NCBI RefSeq assembly: GCF_040459645.1 | Contig: NZ_JARVHQ010000001.1 | Location: 1,116,001-1,180,000, forward strand | DNA length: 64,000 nucleotides | Reading direction: 5' to 3' | Origin: Bacillus cereus group sp. RP43 | GTDB lineage: Bacteria > Bacillota > Bacilli > Bacillales > Bacillaceae_G | The notes under the pieces: model-generated | The model's database searches: none | Seen by the model: the letters and a program-made list of their open reading frames with translations, nothing else | What the model was told of the DNA's origin: nothing | Shown: in pieces, positions 27,797 through 38,220 of the stretch | Numbering within the stretch: position 1 is the stretch's first letter | Layout: every line of letters begins with the position of its first letter | Program-made: the position numbers and the translations under genes

Positions 27797-28238
27797 GTTC
27801 TTTTCCACCTCCGTGTGAGCTGTTATACCATACTATACATACCAAAAAATTAAAGAAAAGAAAACAGTTGTTGCAGAAAAAAAGTCCTAAAGTAAAGAAA
27901 CTGTAAGAAAAGAGACCCTGATGTAAATAAAATAGATAAATTTGCACAGTTTTGTAAAATGACATTTTTGGGTGAAAATTTTGATGCGTTTCAAAAATTG
28001 AAAGATATAGATATATTCGTAACACAATTTTATCATGATTTTCTTATTCTTTCAAATGAATATACAAAATTTTTAAAATAATATGACAAAGGAATTATAA
28101 TGTTATATATAGAATATAAAACAGGTTAAAAGAAAAGAAGTTGATTATAATCAGCTTCTTTATAATGGTGATAATGAAATATTTGAGTGTAGCTGATAAA
28201 TCTTAGAATGATCAAACCATTAGTCATTTATTCTAGAG
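27797..28238. other. 442-bp AT-rich intergenic region
   Basis: No convincing gene was seen. It contains the divergent leader of the ArsR gene and a terminator-like hairpin at 28136-28163. Confidence 0.6.
28133..28165 (-). terminator. Terminator-like hairpin near the isochorismatase gene
   Basis: AGAAG.TGATTATAATCA.CTTCT forms a near-palindromic stem with flanking A and T runs, about 75 bp after the hydrolase stop. Confidence 0.6.
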
Positions 28239-28745
28239 TTAATCTTGTATCAATTTTAAAAATCTGTGATTCCATATATTCTCATAAAAATTAATTGTCT
28301 CTTTTGCGGACATAAATGGATTATTTAACGTAGAGGTTGTTTTCTGTACCATGAAGTTTTTGTATCCTAGTCCATGGGCAAATTTAATTGTAGCATCCAT
28401 GCAGTATTCTGTTTGGGCACCACAAAATTCAATACGATGTACAGATAATTGATCTAAAATTTCTTTTAAGTTTGTTTTATAAAATGAATTTGCATGTGTT
28501 TTTCTTACAAAAAAATCTTGTTCTTGAACATCTAGATCGGTATGAATAGCCCAAAGTTCTTTTTCGGGTACTAAATCATCATCACAATGTTGAACAAAAA
28601 TGATTGGTTTATTTGATTTTCTATATGAAGAAATTCTTTTATTTACTTTTGTAAGCAAGTTTTGTAAATCAAATAAATGCTCTCCGCTATAACATACCCC
28701 ATTTTGTAAATCGATAACGATTAAAATATCTGCACAAGTATCCAT
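28239..28745 (-). CDS. Isochorismatase-like cysteine hydrolase
   Basis: This 168-residue cysteine hydrolase has the family triad visible at D12 (IVIDLQNGV), K82 (VRKTHANSFY) and C115 (GAQTEYCMDATI). Relatives include nicotinamidases, pyrazinamidases and isochorismatases. The active-site flanks do not decide the substrate. The ATG at 28745 with AAAAGGGG upstream is preferred to the longer frame from 28811. It stands alone and convergent with nothing nearby. Confidence 0.84.
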   Translation of the reverse strand: MDTCADILIVIDLQNGVCYSGEHLFDLQNLLTKVNKRISSYRKSNKPIIFVQHCDDDLVPEKELWAIHTDLDVQEQDFFVRKTHANSFYKTNLKEILDQLSVHRIEFCGAQTEYCMDATIKFAHGLGYKNFMVQKTTSTLNNPFMSAKETINFYENIWNHRFLKLIQD

Positions 28746-28878
28746 TATTTTTACCCCTTTTTTATTTCTTAATATATCAATTAATCCATTACTTGGAAAT
28801 AGATGATACACTTTTATTTTTTTAATGTACTACACAAAAAGAAAAAACATTAAAAGGAATATACTAGACAGCATAAAA

Positions 28879-28916
28879 AGAAGATATGATAACTTAATTT
28901 CATATCTTCTTTTTTC
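28879..28916 (-). terminator. Terminator of metI-metC
   Basis: AGAAGATATGA pairs with TCATATCTTCT around an AT-rich loop, directly after the metC stop on the minus strand. Confidence 0.83.
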
Positions 28917-28917
28917 T

Positions 28918-30081
28918 CTATGCATTTACAGGTTCTTCTACGTAAGAAAGAGCATTTTCAAAATCGGATATTAGATCGTTAACATTTTCAAGACCGACTG
29001 ATAAACGAAGCAATGAATTAGAAATGCCTCTTTCGTCACGTGCCTCCTGTGATAAAGCTGCATGGGACATTTTTGCTGGATAGGAAAGAATAGATTCAAC
29101 AGCCCCTAGACTAACCGCAAAAACGGGTAGTTTAACTTTCGATAAAAATTGGCGGAGTGCATCTTCTGACTGTAAAGTAAAAGATAGGACAGCTCCGGCC
29201 GATGTTGCTTGAGATTGTTGAATATCATAGCCAAGATGTGATTGTAATCCAGGATAATAGACATTTTGGACTTTAGAGTGCTCTTGTAAATAATGTGCAA
29301 TTTTATTGGCACCTGCAGCTGAATGTTCGAGACGTACATGCAATGTTTTAATACCGCGAAGCACGAGAGAACAGTCTTGAGGTCCTAAAATAGCGCCAAA
29401 TGCATTTTGTAAAAATCCAAGTTTTTGAGCGAGTTCGGCATCTTTTACGACCGCTAATCCGGCAGTAACATCACTATGGCCAGCAATAAATTTTGTGGCA
29501 CTATGAAGAACGACATCGGCGCCAAGATCAAGCGGCTTCTGGAATAATGGGGTCAAAAATGTATTATCAACAAATGTAAGAGCACCAATAGATTTTGCGA
29601 GTTTAGAAACCTCGCGAATATCTGTTACTTTTAAAAGTGGGTTAGATGGTGTTTCTACATAAAAGAGCTTCGTATTCGGTTTGATATTTTGTTTTATTGC
29701 TTCTAAATTGGTCATATCAACAAATGTATGTGAAACACCGTAACGAGAGAGAACTTCAGTTATAATCCGGTAAGTGCCTCCGTATACGTCTTCTGAAATG
29801 AGTACGTGATCGCCTTGTGAAAGAAGGAGAAAAGCAGTAGAAATCGCTGCAATGCCTGATGCAAAGGCGAACCCTTTTGTTCCGCCTTCTAATAAAGCAA
29901 TGATATCTTCCAGAGCTTCACGAGTTGGATTTCCAGATCGGCTATAGTCGTATTTGCCAAAAGTATCTACATCAAACTGGTGAAATGTTGATGTGTTATA
30001 AATGGGAACGTTAACAGCTCCTGTTTGTGCATCGTGTTTATATTGGTTGTGTAGTAAGAGTGTATCTATAGAATAACTCAT
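28918..30081 (-). CDS. metC: Cystathionine beta-lyase
   Basis: This 387-residue PLP enzyme of the Cys/Met metabolism family makes homocysteine from cystathionine. The PLP lysine is in SATKFIAGHSDVTAG. YSRSGNPTREALE and VETPSNPLL are also present. It overlaps the end of metI by 4 bp (ATGA), so the pair is translationally coupled. Position, partner and the upstream SAM riboswitch support methionine synthesis. A gamma-lyase activity cannot be excluded from sequence. Confidence 0.88.
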   Translation of the reverse strand: MSYSIDTLLLHNQYKHDAQTGAVNVPIYNTSTFHQFDVDTFGKYDYSRSGNPTREALEDIIALLEGGTKGFAFASGIAAISTAFLLLSQGDHVLISEDVYGGTYRIITEVLSRYGVSHTFVDMTNLEAIKQNIKPNTKLFYVETPSNPLLKVTDIREVSKLAKSIGALTFVDNTFLTPLFQKPLDLGADVVLHSATKFIAGHSDVTAGLAVVKDAELAQKLGFLQNAFGAILGPQDCSLVLRGIKTLHVRLEHSAAGANKIAHYLQEHSKVQNVYYPGLQSHLGYDIQQSQATSAGAVLSFTLQSEDALRQFLSKVKLPVFAVSLGAVESILSYPAKMSHAALSQEARDERGISNSLLRLSVGLENVNDLISDFENALSYVEEPVNA

Positions 30082-31190
30082 ATTCTCACACCTTCTTTTA
30101 CAAGTTTAATGGCTTGATTTAAGTCTTGAATTAAATCATTACTGTTTTCAATGCCGACGGAGAATCGAAGAAGACGATTACATACACCGTTTGCCGTTCT
30201 GATTTCTTCTGGAATATCAGCATGCGTTTGCGTTGCTGGATAAGTCATTAAACTCTCTACACCACCAAGACTTTCAGCAAATGTGATTAAGGATAAAGAT
30301 TGTAAGAATGGATTAATCCATGTTTCATCTTGAAGACGAAACGAAATCATACCGCCTCTTCCTGGATAAAATACATCTGTCACACCGTCTTCATCATTTA
30401 AATAAGCAACAATTGCTTTCGCATTTTCTTCATGTTGTCTCATGCGAAGCGCTAAAGTTTTCATACCACGAATTAATAGCCATGAATCAAATGGGCTTAA
30501 GACAGCACCGGAGGCATTATGATAATGAGCGATTTCTTCACAAAGTTCCTTTCCTTTTGCAACGACAAGTCCGCTTAGTACATCGTTATGCCCACCTAAA
30601 TATTTCGTTGCACTATGAAGTACGATGTCGGCACCTTCTGTTAATGGTTGCTGTATATAAGGAGTGTAGAATGTGTTATCTACAATAAGAAGTAGTCCGT
30701 GTCTTTTCGCTACACTTGTGACAGTGGCAATATCAGTAACTTGCATTAATGGATTAGTCGGAGTTTCTATGAAAATAGCCTTCGTTTCAGTTGTGATAGC
30801 TTGCTCAATTTGTTTAATAGATTGTGTATTTACGTATCTACATCGAACATTCCACTTTTTTTCATGTTCAGAAAATAATCGATACGTTCCTCCATATAAA
30901 TCTTCAGATACAATAAGTTCATCCCCAGAACGGAATAACGAAAGGACAAGGAGAACAGCTGCCATTCCTGAACTGCAGGCATAACCTTGTTCGCCATATT
31001 CTAAGTCTGCGATTGCCTGTTCTAAAAGACCACGAGTTGGATTTCCAGTTCGTGAATAGTCAAAGCCGGTAGATTTACCAAGTCCTTCGTGACGATAAGC
31101 GGTTGAGAAATAAACGGGTGGATTAACAGTTCCTGTTGTAGTTTCGCTACGATTTCCGATTTGTGCTAGTTTTGTTTCGATAGTTGACAT
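30078..31190 (-). CDS. metI: Cystathionine gamma-synthase / O-acetylhomoserine thiolyase
   Basis: This 370-residue PLP enzyme of the Cys/Met family, like B. subtilis MetI, joins an activated homoserine to cysteine (or sulfide). The PLP lysine is in SATKYLGGHNDVLSG. The frame runs upstream to 31298 through the riboswitch terminator, but AAAAAGGAGGAA identifies the ATG at 31190. The gene is preceded by a SAM-I riboswitch and coupled to metC. Confidence 0.9.
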   Translation of the reverse strand: MSTIETKLAQIGNRSETTTGTVNPPVYFSTAYRHEGLGKSTGFDYSRTGNPTRGLLEQAIADLEYGEQGYACSSGMAAVLLVLSLFRSGDELIVSEDLYGGTYRLFSEHEKKWNVRCRYVNTQSIKQIEQAITTETKAIFIETPTNPLMQVTDIATVTSVAKRHGLLLIVDNTFYTPYIQQPLTEGADIVLHSATKYLGGHNDVLSGLVVAKGKELCEEIAHYHNASGAVLSPFDSWLLIRGMKTLALRMRQHEENAKAIVAYLNDEDGVTDVFYPGRGGMISFRLQDETWINPFLQSLSLITFAESLGGVESLMTYPATQTHADIPEEIRTANGVCNRLLRFSVGIENSNDLIQDLNQAIKLVKEGVRI

Positions 31191-31236
31191 GTAAAAATTC
31201 CTCCTTTTTAAATTGAACGAGTAGTTGAATATAAAA

Positions 31237-31395
31237 TAAAAAAAGCCTTCTAAGAAGAAGGCTTTCGGATTGAATAGAGTCTTCTTCTCATCTGTCAAAT
31301 CTTTGACAATTTGCTGGAATTAGCACCTTATTAACAAATTGTTAATGGTTGCTGAGGCGTCATAGGGCCAGTCCCTCTACCTCTCTAGATAAGAA
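31237..31395 (-). promoter_or_regulatory. SAM-I riboswitch (S-box) of metI-metC
   Basis: Read on the minus strand, the S-box landmarks are CTTATCTAGAGAGGTAGAGGGACTGGCCC, GACGCCTCAGCAACC, GGTGCTAATTCCAGCA and GATGAGAAG. They are followed by a terminator (AAAGCCTTCT with AGAAGGCTTT, then a T run) at about 31241-31265. With SAM bound, transcription should stop before metI. Confidence 0.93.
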
Positions 31396-31493
31396 TGTTC
31401 GTATGAAATTTTTATTATGTTTTTAACTTTACAACAAAAGTTAACTGAATTGCAACTTTATTTTAAATAATTTTTATTTTTCCGCAAGTGTCA

Positions 31494-31522
31494 TTGACTT
31501 TTATTTTAGTGCGTGCTAAATT
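31494..31522 (+). promoter_or_regulatory. Promoter of yitJ-metH
   Basis: TTGACT (31494-31499) and TAAATT (31517-31522) have a 17-bp spacer, about 80 bp before the riboswitch aptamer. Confidence 0.5.
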
Positions 31523-31600
31523 TATAAAAAATTAACAAACATTGTTAAAAGGGGAACGTATTTCCTTTTAGCTACATAAATAAAATAATAAAGACAAACT

Positions 31601-31755
31601 CTTATTGAGAGCGGTGGAGGGAAAGGCCCTGTGAAACCCGGCAACCTTCAAACTAAATGTTTGAAACGGTGCTAAAACCTGCAAAACGTGTGTTTTGCAT
31701 AATAAGAGGAGGAACAATTATGTCCCCCTCTTCAAAGCGAAGAGGGGGTTTTTAT
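31601..31755 (+). promoter_or_regulatory. SAM-I riboswitch (S-box) of yitJ-metH
   Basis: The aptamer shows CTTATTGAGAGCGGTGGAGGGA, GGCCC...GAAACCCGGCAACC, a P3 arm, GGTGCTAAAACCTGC and the closing AATAAG. A terminator follows: CCCCCTCTTC with GAAGAGGGGG (31724-31748), then five T. This is a canonical off-switch before yitJ. Confidence 0.94.
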
Positions 31756-31778
31756 ATTGATAGAAATGAGGGAGATTC

Positions 31779-33611
31779 GTGAAATTACTAGATTTATTAT
31801 CAAAAGGAATTGTAATAGGTGATGGTGCGGTTGGAACGTTATTACATTCGCATGGTTTACAAAGTAGTTTTGAAGAATTGAATTTGTCTGATCCAGACTT
31901 AATTATATCGATTCATAAACAATATGTAGCTGCTGGAGCGGATGTTATTCAAACGAATACGTATGGGGCAAATGAAGCGAAATTACGTATGTATGGATTA
32001 GAAAATCAAGTTGTCCAAATTAATAGAGCGGCAGTGAATATTGCGAAAGCATCAGTAACAGAGCGGAATGCAATTTTAGGGACAATTGGAGGTATGAAAC
32101 ATATTGGTGCTGTTACAACGACTGATATAGAGCGAGAATTTATGTTACTTGAGCAGGCAGGTGCTCTACTAGAAGAACAGGTTGATGGATTATTATTAGA
32201 AACTTTTTATGATGAATTTGAATTATTACATGCCGTTAAAGTATTGCGTAAACAAACGAATATTCCGATTGTTGCTCAGTTAGCGTTGCATGAGGCAGGT
32301 ACGACTCAAAATGGGAATGATGTCAATGAAATATTAAAACAGCTTTTAGATTACGGTGCAAATGTTGTTGGATTGAACTGTCAACTAGGACCACTTCATA
32401 TGACGGAAGCTTTTAAAATGATATCGATTCCTCAAGATGGCTACTTGTCAGCATATCCAAATGCAGGTCTCCCGAATTATGTGGAAGGGCGTTACGTATA
32501 TGAGGGAAGTCCAGCGTATTTTGAAGAAATGACACCGAAATTTATTGAGCAAGGTATTCGGTTATTGGGTGGTTGTTGTGGTACAACACCAGAACATATT
32601 GAAAGTATGAAGCGTGCTATTGCAAATATTGCACCTGTAATAGTAAAGGAGACGGTTCCACGGCCTAAAGTGGTCCATACACAGGAGAAGCGTTCGAGAG
32701 CTCATGTCACTCTCGCAGAAAAGGCAAAGAAACAAACGACAGTTGTAGTGGAATTAGATCCACCGAAAACGTTAGACACGCAGCGGTTTTTTGAAGGGGC
32801 AAGAGCACTGAAAAGGGCTGGAGCGGATACTATTACTCTAGCAGATAATTCATTAGCATCTCCTCGCGTTTCGAATATGGCTATGGGTGCATTATTAACG
32901 AAGCATGATATTCCAGTATTGACGCACTTAACATGTAGAGACCATAACGTTATTGGACTACAGTCTCACTTGCTTGGATTATCAGCATTAGGTATGGAGG
33001 AAGTGCTAGCTTTAACTGGTGATCCAGCGCGCGTTGGTGATTTTCCAGGTGCAACTTCTGTATATGATTTGTCATCTATAGAGCTAATTAAAATGATTAA
33101 AGAGATGAACGACGGTCGCTCTATTTTAGGGAAATCAATTGGTCCAGCAACAAGGTTTTCTGTCGGAGGGGCATTCAATCCTCATGTAAGGCATTTAAAA
33201 GCAGCGGTAAAACGAATGGAACGAAAAATAGATGCTGGAGCAGAATATTTCTTAACTCAGCCGATTTATGATGTAGCTTTAATTAAAGAAGTATATGAAG
33301 CGACAAAGCATTTGGAACAACCAATCTTTATTGGAATTATGCCGTTAGTAAGTAAGCGGAATGCAGATTTTCTTCATTTTGAAGTGCCGGGTATTACTCT
33401 TCCAGAAGAGATAAGGCAAAGAATGGATGGACATGAAACGAAAGAGGCTGCTATCGAGGAAGGAATTCGTATTTCACAAGAGTTGATCGATGCGGCAATG
33501 AAATATTTTAACGGTATTTATCTTATTACGCCGTTTTTAAAATATGAAATTACAGAACATCTCGTGAAATATGTGAGAGAAAAGCAAGAAGTGAAAGAAG
33601 GTATTAATTGA
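31779..33611 (+). CDS. yitJ: Homocysteine S-methyltransferase / methylenetetrahydrofolate reductase fusion
   Basis: This 610-residue two-domain protein is like B. subtilis YitJ. The N-terminal half (about 1-295) is a homocysteine-binding methyltransferase domain with zinc cysteines in LNCQLG and GGCCGTTPEH. The C-terminal half (about 320-605) is an FAD-dependent methylene-THF reductase with VVELDPPKT, LTGDPAR and FLTQPIYD. It supplies methyl groups to the adjacent MetH. The start is GTG with GAGGGAGATTC upstream. It overlaps metH at TGATG. Confidence 0.92.
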   Translation: MKLLDLLSKGIVIGDGAVGTLLHSHGLQSSFEELNLSDPDLIISIHKQYVAAGADVIQTNTYGANEAKLRMYGLENQVVQINRAAVNIAKASVTERNAILGTIGGMKHIGAVTTTDIEREFMLLEQAGALLEEQVDGLLLETFYDEFELLHAVKVLRKQTNIPIVAQLALHEAGTTQNGNDVNEILKQLLDYGANVVGLNCQLGPLHMTEAFKMISIPQDGYLSAYPNAGLPNYVEGRYVYEGSPAYFEEMTPKFIEQGIRLLGGCCGTTPEHIESMKRAIANIAPVIVKETVPRPKVVHTQEKRSRAHVTLAEKAKKQTTVVVELDPPKTLDTQRFFEGARALKRAGADTITLADNSLASPRVSNMAMGALLTKHDIPVLTHLTCRDHNVIGLQSHLLGLSALGMEEVLALTGDPARVGDFPGATSVYDLSSIELIKMIKEMNDGRSILGKSIGPATRFSVGGAFNPHVRHLKAAVKRMERKIDAGAEYFLTQPIYDVALIKEVYEATKHLEQPIFIGIMPLVSKRNADFLHFEVPGITLPEEIRQRMDGHETKEAAIEEGIRISQELIDAAMKYFNGIYLITPFLKYEITEHLVKYVREKQEVKEGIN

Positions 33612-36600
33612 TGAAACGAATAGAAGAGAGATTACAACATGAAATTTTAATATTAGATGGTGCAATGGGAACGATGATCCAGCAAGAAGACTTAACAGCG
33701 GAAGATTTTGGAGGAGAAGAATATGAAGGTTGTAATGAATATTTAGTAAAAACAAGACCGGATGTTATTTTAAATATTCATAAAGTCTACATTGAAGCTG
33801 GTGCAGATATTATTGAAACGAATACGTTTGGTGCAACAAATATTGTATTAAGTGATTACGAATTGTCTCATTTAGATGAAGAGTTAAACGAAAGGGCAGC
33901 GCTTTTGGCGAAGCAAGCGGTTAAAGAAAGTGGGAAAGAAGTATATGTTGCGGGAGCGATGGGACCAACGACGAAAGCGATTAGTGTTACAGGCGGTGTG
34001 ACTTTTGAAGAGTTAATCGAAGCCTATACAAGGCAAGCGAGAGGATTATTAAGAGGAGAAGTTGATGTATTGCTCGTTGAGACGAGTCAAGATATGCGTA
34101 ATGTGAAAGCTGCTTACCTTGGAATTCAATCGGCGTTTGAAGAACTAAACAAAATAGTACCTATTATGATTTCCGGAACAATTGAACCGATGGGAACGAC
34201 TTTAGCGGGTCAAACGATCGAAGCCTTTTATTTATCGGTAGAGCATATGAAGCCATTATCGGTTGGATTAAACTGTGCTACAGGTCCTGAATTTATGAGG
34301 GAACATATTCGTTCTCTATCTGATTTATCGGAGTGTTATATTTCTTGTTATCCAAATGCTGGTCTTCCTGATGAAGATGGGCATTATCACGAATCTCCGG
34401 CGTCACTTGCTGAAAAAGTAAAACGTTTTGCTGAAGAAGGATGGATTAATATTATTGGTGGTTGTTGTGGCACAACACCAGAACATATAAGTGCAATGAA
34501 ATTGGCGCTTGCTTCGATTAATCCTCGTGAGCATCATAAACGGATTGGACATGGAATTAGTGGGCTAGAAGCGTTGCAATACGATGATTCTATGAGGCCC
34601 CTATTTGTTGGAGAAAGGACGAACGTAATTGGATCACGTAAGTTTAAAAGATTAGTAGCAGAAGGGAAATTTGAAGAGGCTGCTGAAGTGGCAAGAGCAC
34701 AAGTGAAGAAAAATGCTCATATTATTGATATTTGTATGGCGGACCCAGATCGTGATGAAATAGAAGATATGGAAAGATTTTTGGCGGAAGTTACGAAAGT
34801 GTTAAAAGTACCGATTATGATTGATTCAACAGATGAAAATGTTATGGCGAAAGCTCTTACTTATATTCAAGGAAAAGGTGTTATCAATTCTATTAATTTA
34901 GAGGATGGAGAAGAACGTTTTGAAAAAGTGACACCCCTTCTTCGGAAATACGGTGCTGCGATAGTTGTAGGGACAATTGATGAAGATGGTATGGCAGTTA
35001 GTGCAGAAAGAAAGATAGAGATTGCTAAAAGAAGCTATGAATTACTAACGAATAAGTATGGTATACGCCCATCTGATATTATTTTTGATGCGCTTGTGTT
35101 TCCTGTAGGAACAGGTGATGAAGAATATATAGGTTCAGCAGCAGCGACCATAGAAGGAATTCGTCTTATTAAAGAAGCGTTACCAGAGTGTTTAACGATT
35201 CTAGGTGTGAGTAATATATCTTTTGGTTTACCACCAGCTGGACGTGAAGTATTAAACTCTGTCTTTTTATACCATGCAACGAAAGCAGGATTAGATTATG
35301 CGATTGTTAACACGGAAAAATTAGAACGCTATGCATCAATTCCAGAGGAAGAAAAACGTCTTGCAGATGCATTATTATTTGAAACGACGAAAGAGACATT
35401 AGAAGAATTTACAAACTTTTATCGTGTTGCTAAAAAGAAAGATGTTGTTGTACAAGAAACATTAACGCTTGATGAACGATTAGCAAACTATATTGTAGAA
35501 GGTACGAAGCAAGGATTACACGAAGATTTAAGTCTCGCACTTACAGAAGGAAGAAAACCGTTAGATATTATTAATGGCCCGCTTATGACAGGAATGGATG
35601 AGGTAGGGCGATTATTTAATGGTAATGAGCTTATAGTTGCTGAAGTATTGCAAAGTGCTGAAAGTATGAAAGCTGCCGTAAGTTATTTAGAGCCACATAT
35701 GGAATCTAGTGATAGTGCGAAAAAGGGGAAAGTATTGTTAGCGACCGTAAAAGGTGACGTACATGATATTGGGAAAAATCTTGTTGAAATTATTTTATCA
35801 AATAACGGATATGAAATTATTAATTTAGGAATTAATGTTCGTTCGGATCGAATTGTTCAAGAAGTACAAGAAAAGAAACCTGATATTATTGGTCTTTCTG
35901 GTTTGTTAGTAAAATCAGCGCAACAAATGGTAACAACTGCTGAAGATTTAAAAGCGGCAAATATTGATATTCCAATTGTTGTAGGTGGTGCAGCGCTAAC
36001 GAGGAAATTTACAGATAATCGTATTTCTCCAACTTATAAAGGGCTCGTATGTTATGCAAGTGATGCAATGACAGGTCTTGATATTATTAACAAATTACAA
36101 AAAGAAGAAGAACGTGAAAAGATGAAGCAAGATAAACAGGAACGCCATCTTCATATTGTGAAACAAGAGGAGAAAAAAATAGAAATTCCGGCAGTTATTG
36201 AGCCGTTGCCAAAAGCAACTGTTATGATACCAGATTCGACGAAACGAGTTGTATTACGGGATATTCCTACCCTTCATCTTGCACCGTTTTTAAATAGACA
36301 AATGTTAATTGGACACCATCTTGGATTAAAAGGAAACGTAAAAAAACTCCTGCAAGAAGGAGATGAAAGAGCGCACGAATTAAATGATTTAATAGATGAA
36401 TTATTACAAGAAGGACAATCTTGGTTACGTCCGAAAGCAGTGTATCAATTTTTCCCAGCCCAAAGTGATGGACAAAATATAATTATATACGACCCGGAAG
36501 ATCATACAAGTATTATAGAGCGATTTGAATTTCCGAGACAAGGGAAAGCGCCATACCGTACTTTAGGCGATTATATACGCCCTATTGGAGATGAGATGGA

Positions 36601-37009
36601 TTATGTTGCTTTCTTATCTGTTACCGTTGGAGAAAGTGTCCGCGATGTTGCAGAGGAATGGAAGGTGAAGGGGGATTATTTACGCAGTCATGCAATTCAG
36701 TCGTTAGCACTTGAATTAGCAGAAGGACTTGCTGAAAAAACACATATGCTTATTCGTGACCGCTGGGGCATTCCAGATTCGCCTGAACTGACGATGGAGG
36801 AGCGTTTCCGTACAAAATATAGAGGAATACGTGTGTCATTTGGTTATCCAGCATGTCCAGAACTTGCTGACCAGGAAAAATTGTTTCGCTTAATTCATCC
36901 AGAGGAAATAGGTATTACATTAACAGAAGGATTTATGATGGAGCCAGAAGCGTCTGTAACGGCTATGGTATTTTCTCACCCTGAGGCAAGGTATTTTAGT
37001 GTACTATAG
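33611..37009 (+). CDS. metH: Cobalamin-dependent methionine synthase
   Basis: This 1132-residue MetH transfers the methyl of 5-methyl-THF to homocysteine through cobalamin. Four modules are in order: homocysteine domain (1-300; LNCATGPEF, GGCCGTTPEH), pterin domain (about 330-620; GERTNVIGSRKF), B12 domain (about 640-850; GDVHDIGKNLV) and the AdoMet reactivation domain (about 890-1130; SFGYPACPELAD). The ATG at 33611 overlaps the yitJ stop. Needing B12 implies uptake or synthesis elsewhere in the genome. Confidence 0.95.
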   Translation: MKRIEERLQHEILILDGAMGTMIQQEDLTAEDFGGEEYEGCNEYLVKTRPDVILNIHKVYIEAGADIIETNTFGATNIVLSDYELSHLDEELNERAALLAKQAVKESGKEVYVAGAMGPTTKAISVTGGVTFEELIEAYTRQARGLLRGEVDVLLVETSQDMRNVKAAYLGIQSAFEELNKIVPIMISGTIEPMGTTLAGQTIEAFYLSVEHMKPLSVGLNCATGPEFMREHIRSLSDLSECYISCYPNAGLPDEDGHYHESPASLAEKVKRFAEEGWINIIGGCCGTTPEHISAMKLALASINPREHHKRIGHGISGLEALQYDDSMRPLFVGERTNVIGSRKFKRLVAEGKFEEAAEVARAQVKKNAHIIDICMADPDRDEIEDMERFLAEVTKVLKVPIMIDSTDENVMAKALTYIQGKGVINSINLEDGEERFEKVTPLLRKYGAAIVVGTIDEDGMAVSAERKIEIAKRSYELLTNKYGIRPSDIIFDALVFPVGTGDEEYIGSAAATIEGIRLIKEALPECLTILGVSNISFGLPPAGREVLNSVFLYHATKAGLDYAIVNTEKLERYASIPEEEKRLADALLFETTKETLEEFTNFYRVAKKKDVVVQETLTLDERLANYIVEGTKQGLHEDLSLALTEGRKPLDIINGPLMTGMDEVGRLFNGNELIVAEVLQSAESMKAAVSYLEPHMESSDSAKKGKVLLATVKGDVHDIGKNLVEIILSNNGYEIINLGINVRSDRIVQEVQEKKPDIIGLSGLLVKSAQQMVTTAEDLKAANIDIPIVVGGAALTRKFTDNRISPTYKGLVCYASDAMTGLDIINKLQKEEEREKMKQDKQERHLHIVKQEEKKIEIPAVIEPLPKATVMIPDSTKRVVLRDIPTLHLAPFLNRQMLIGHHLGLKGNVKKLLQEGDERAHELNDLIDELLQEGQSWLRPKAVYQFFPAQSDGQNIIIYDPEDHTSIIERFEFPRQGKAPYRTLGDYIRPIGDEMDYVAFLSVTVGESVRDVAEEWKVKGDYLRSHAIQSLALELAEGLAEKTHMLIRDRWGIPDSPELTMEERFRTKYRGIRVSFGYPACPELADQEKLFRLIHPEEIGITLTEGFMMEPEASVTAMVFSHPEARYFSVL

Positions 37010-37027
37010 TGTAGAAGGGGGAGACGT

Positions 37028-38086
37028 ATGAAAAAAATAGTCTTTACAGGTGGCGGTTCGGCCGGCCATGTAACACCTAATTTAGCAATTATTCCACATT
37101 TACAAAAACAGAACTGGGATATCTCTTATATTGGTTCTCATCAAGGGATTGAGAAAACGATTATAGAAAAAGAAGGAATCCCGTACTATAGTATTGCAAG
37201 CGGGAAGCTACGTCGTTATTTTGATTTGAAAAATATAAAAGATCCTTTTCTCGTGATGAAGGGTGTTATGGATGCGTACGTAACAATTCGTAAACTAAAA
37301 CCGGATGTTATTTTTTCAAAAGGTGGTTTCGTATCTGTACCAGTCGTAATTGGAGGATGGTTAAATAGGGTGCCAGTTTTGTTACATGAATCAGATATGA
37401 CACCTGGACTAGCAAATAAAATTGCGCTCCGTTTTGCCTCGAAAATATTTGTTACATTTGAAGAAGCTGCGAAGCATTTACCGAAAGAGAAAGTAGTATA
37501 TACAGGATCACCAGTACGTGAAGAAGTACTAGGAGGAAATCTTGAAAAAGGTTTAAAGTTTCTAGGGTTTTCCCGTAAGAAATCAGTTATTACTGTTATG
37601 GGAGGAAGTTTAGGAGCAAAGAAAATTAATGAAACGGTTCGATCGGCACTTCCAGATCTTCTGAAAAATTATCAAATTGTGCATCTTTGCGGAAAAGGAA
37701 ATCTTGATGAATCCTTACAAAATAAAGAAGGATATAGACAATTTGAATATGTACATGGAGAGTTGCCCGATATATTAGCAGCAACAGATTTTGTTATTTC
37801 ACGTGCGGGATCCAACGCGATTTTTGAATTTTTAACAATACAAAAGCCGATGGTTTTAATTCCGTTATCGAAATTTGCAAGCCGTGGAGATCAAATTTTA
37901 AATGCTGAATCCTTTAAAAGACAAGGGTATGCATCGGTATTATATGAAGAGGATGTAACGGTGAACTCTCTTATAAAGCATATAGAAGAGCTATCTAATA
38001 ATAATGAAACGTATAAAACAGCATTAAAAAAATATAATGGAAAAGAAGCGATTAAAACTATCATTCAACATATTTCAGAGACATGA
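37028..38086 (+). CDS. murG: MurG-like UDP-GlcNAc transferase (second copy type)
   Basis: This 352-residue GT28 glycosyltransferase shows the MurG landmarks: [14 protein letters not shown] near the start, [36 protein letters not shown], and [12 protein letters not shown]. MurG adds GlcNAc to lipid I on the inner membrane face. It is not in a mur/dcw cluster but 18 bp after metH. In the B. cereus group such an orphan paralogue often exists beside the main murG (family knowledge, not seen here). Its role could be redundant or spore-specific. Confidence 0.85.
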   Translation: MKKIVFTGGGSAGHVTPNLAIIPHLQKQNWDISYIGSHQGIEKTIIEKEGIPYYSIASGKLRRYFDLKNIKDPFLVMKGVMDAYVTIRKLKPDVIFSKGGFVSVPVVIGGWLNRVPVLLHESDMTPGLANKIALRFASKIFVTFEEAAKHLPKEKVVYTGSPVREEVLGGNLEKGLKFLGFSRKKSVITVMGGSLGAKKINETVRSALPDLLKNYQIVHLCGKGNLDESLQNKEGYRQFEYVHGELPDILAATDFVISRAGSNAIFEFLTIQKPMVLIPLSKFASRGDQILNAESFKRQGYASVLYEEDVTVNSLIKHIEELSNNNETYKTALKKYNGKEAIKTIIQHISET

Positions 38087-38107
38087 TTAAACAATCATGT
38101 CTTTTTT
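38077..38107 (+). terminator. Terminator of murG
   Basis: GACATGATT pairs with AATCATGTC, followed by six T. Confidence 0.86.
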
Positions 38108-38220
38108 AGTAGGATGAAAGATTCCAAGAATTGATATTTTTATGTTACAATAACAAATGGTTAATAGGGCAATTCCAATTGATTAAGCGTGAAAATACGA
38201 ATGGATTAGGAGTGACTGTG

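Noticed and set aside
31400..31480. A sigmaA promoter for metI on the minus strand
   Set aside because: Only weak pairs such as TTGCAA with GTAAAG were seen, not enough to call.
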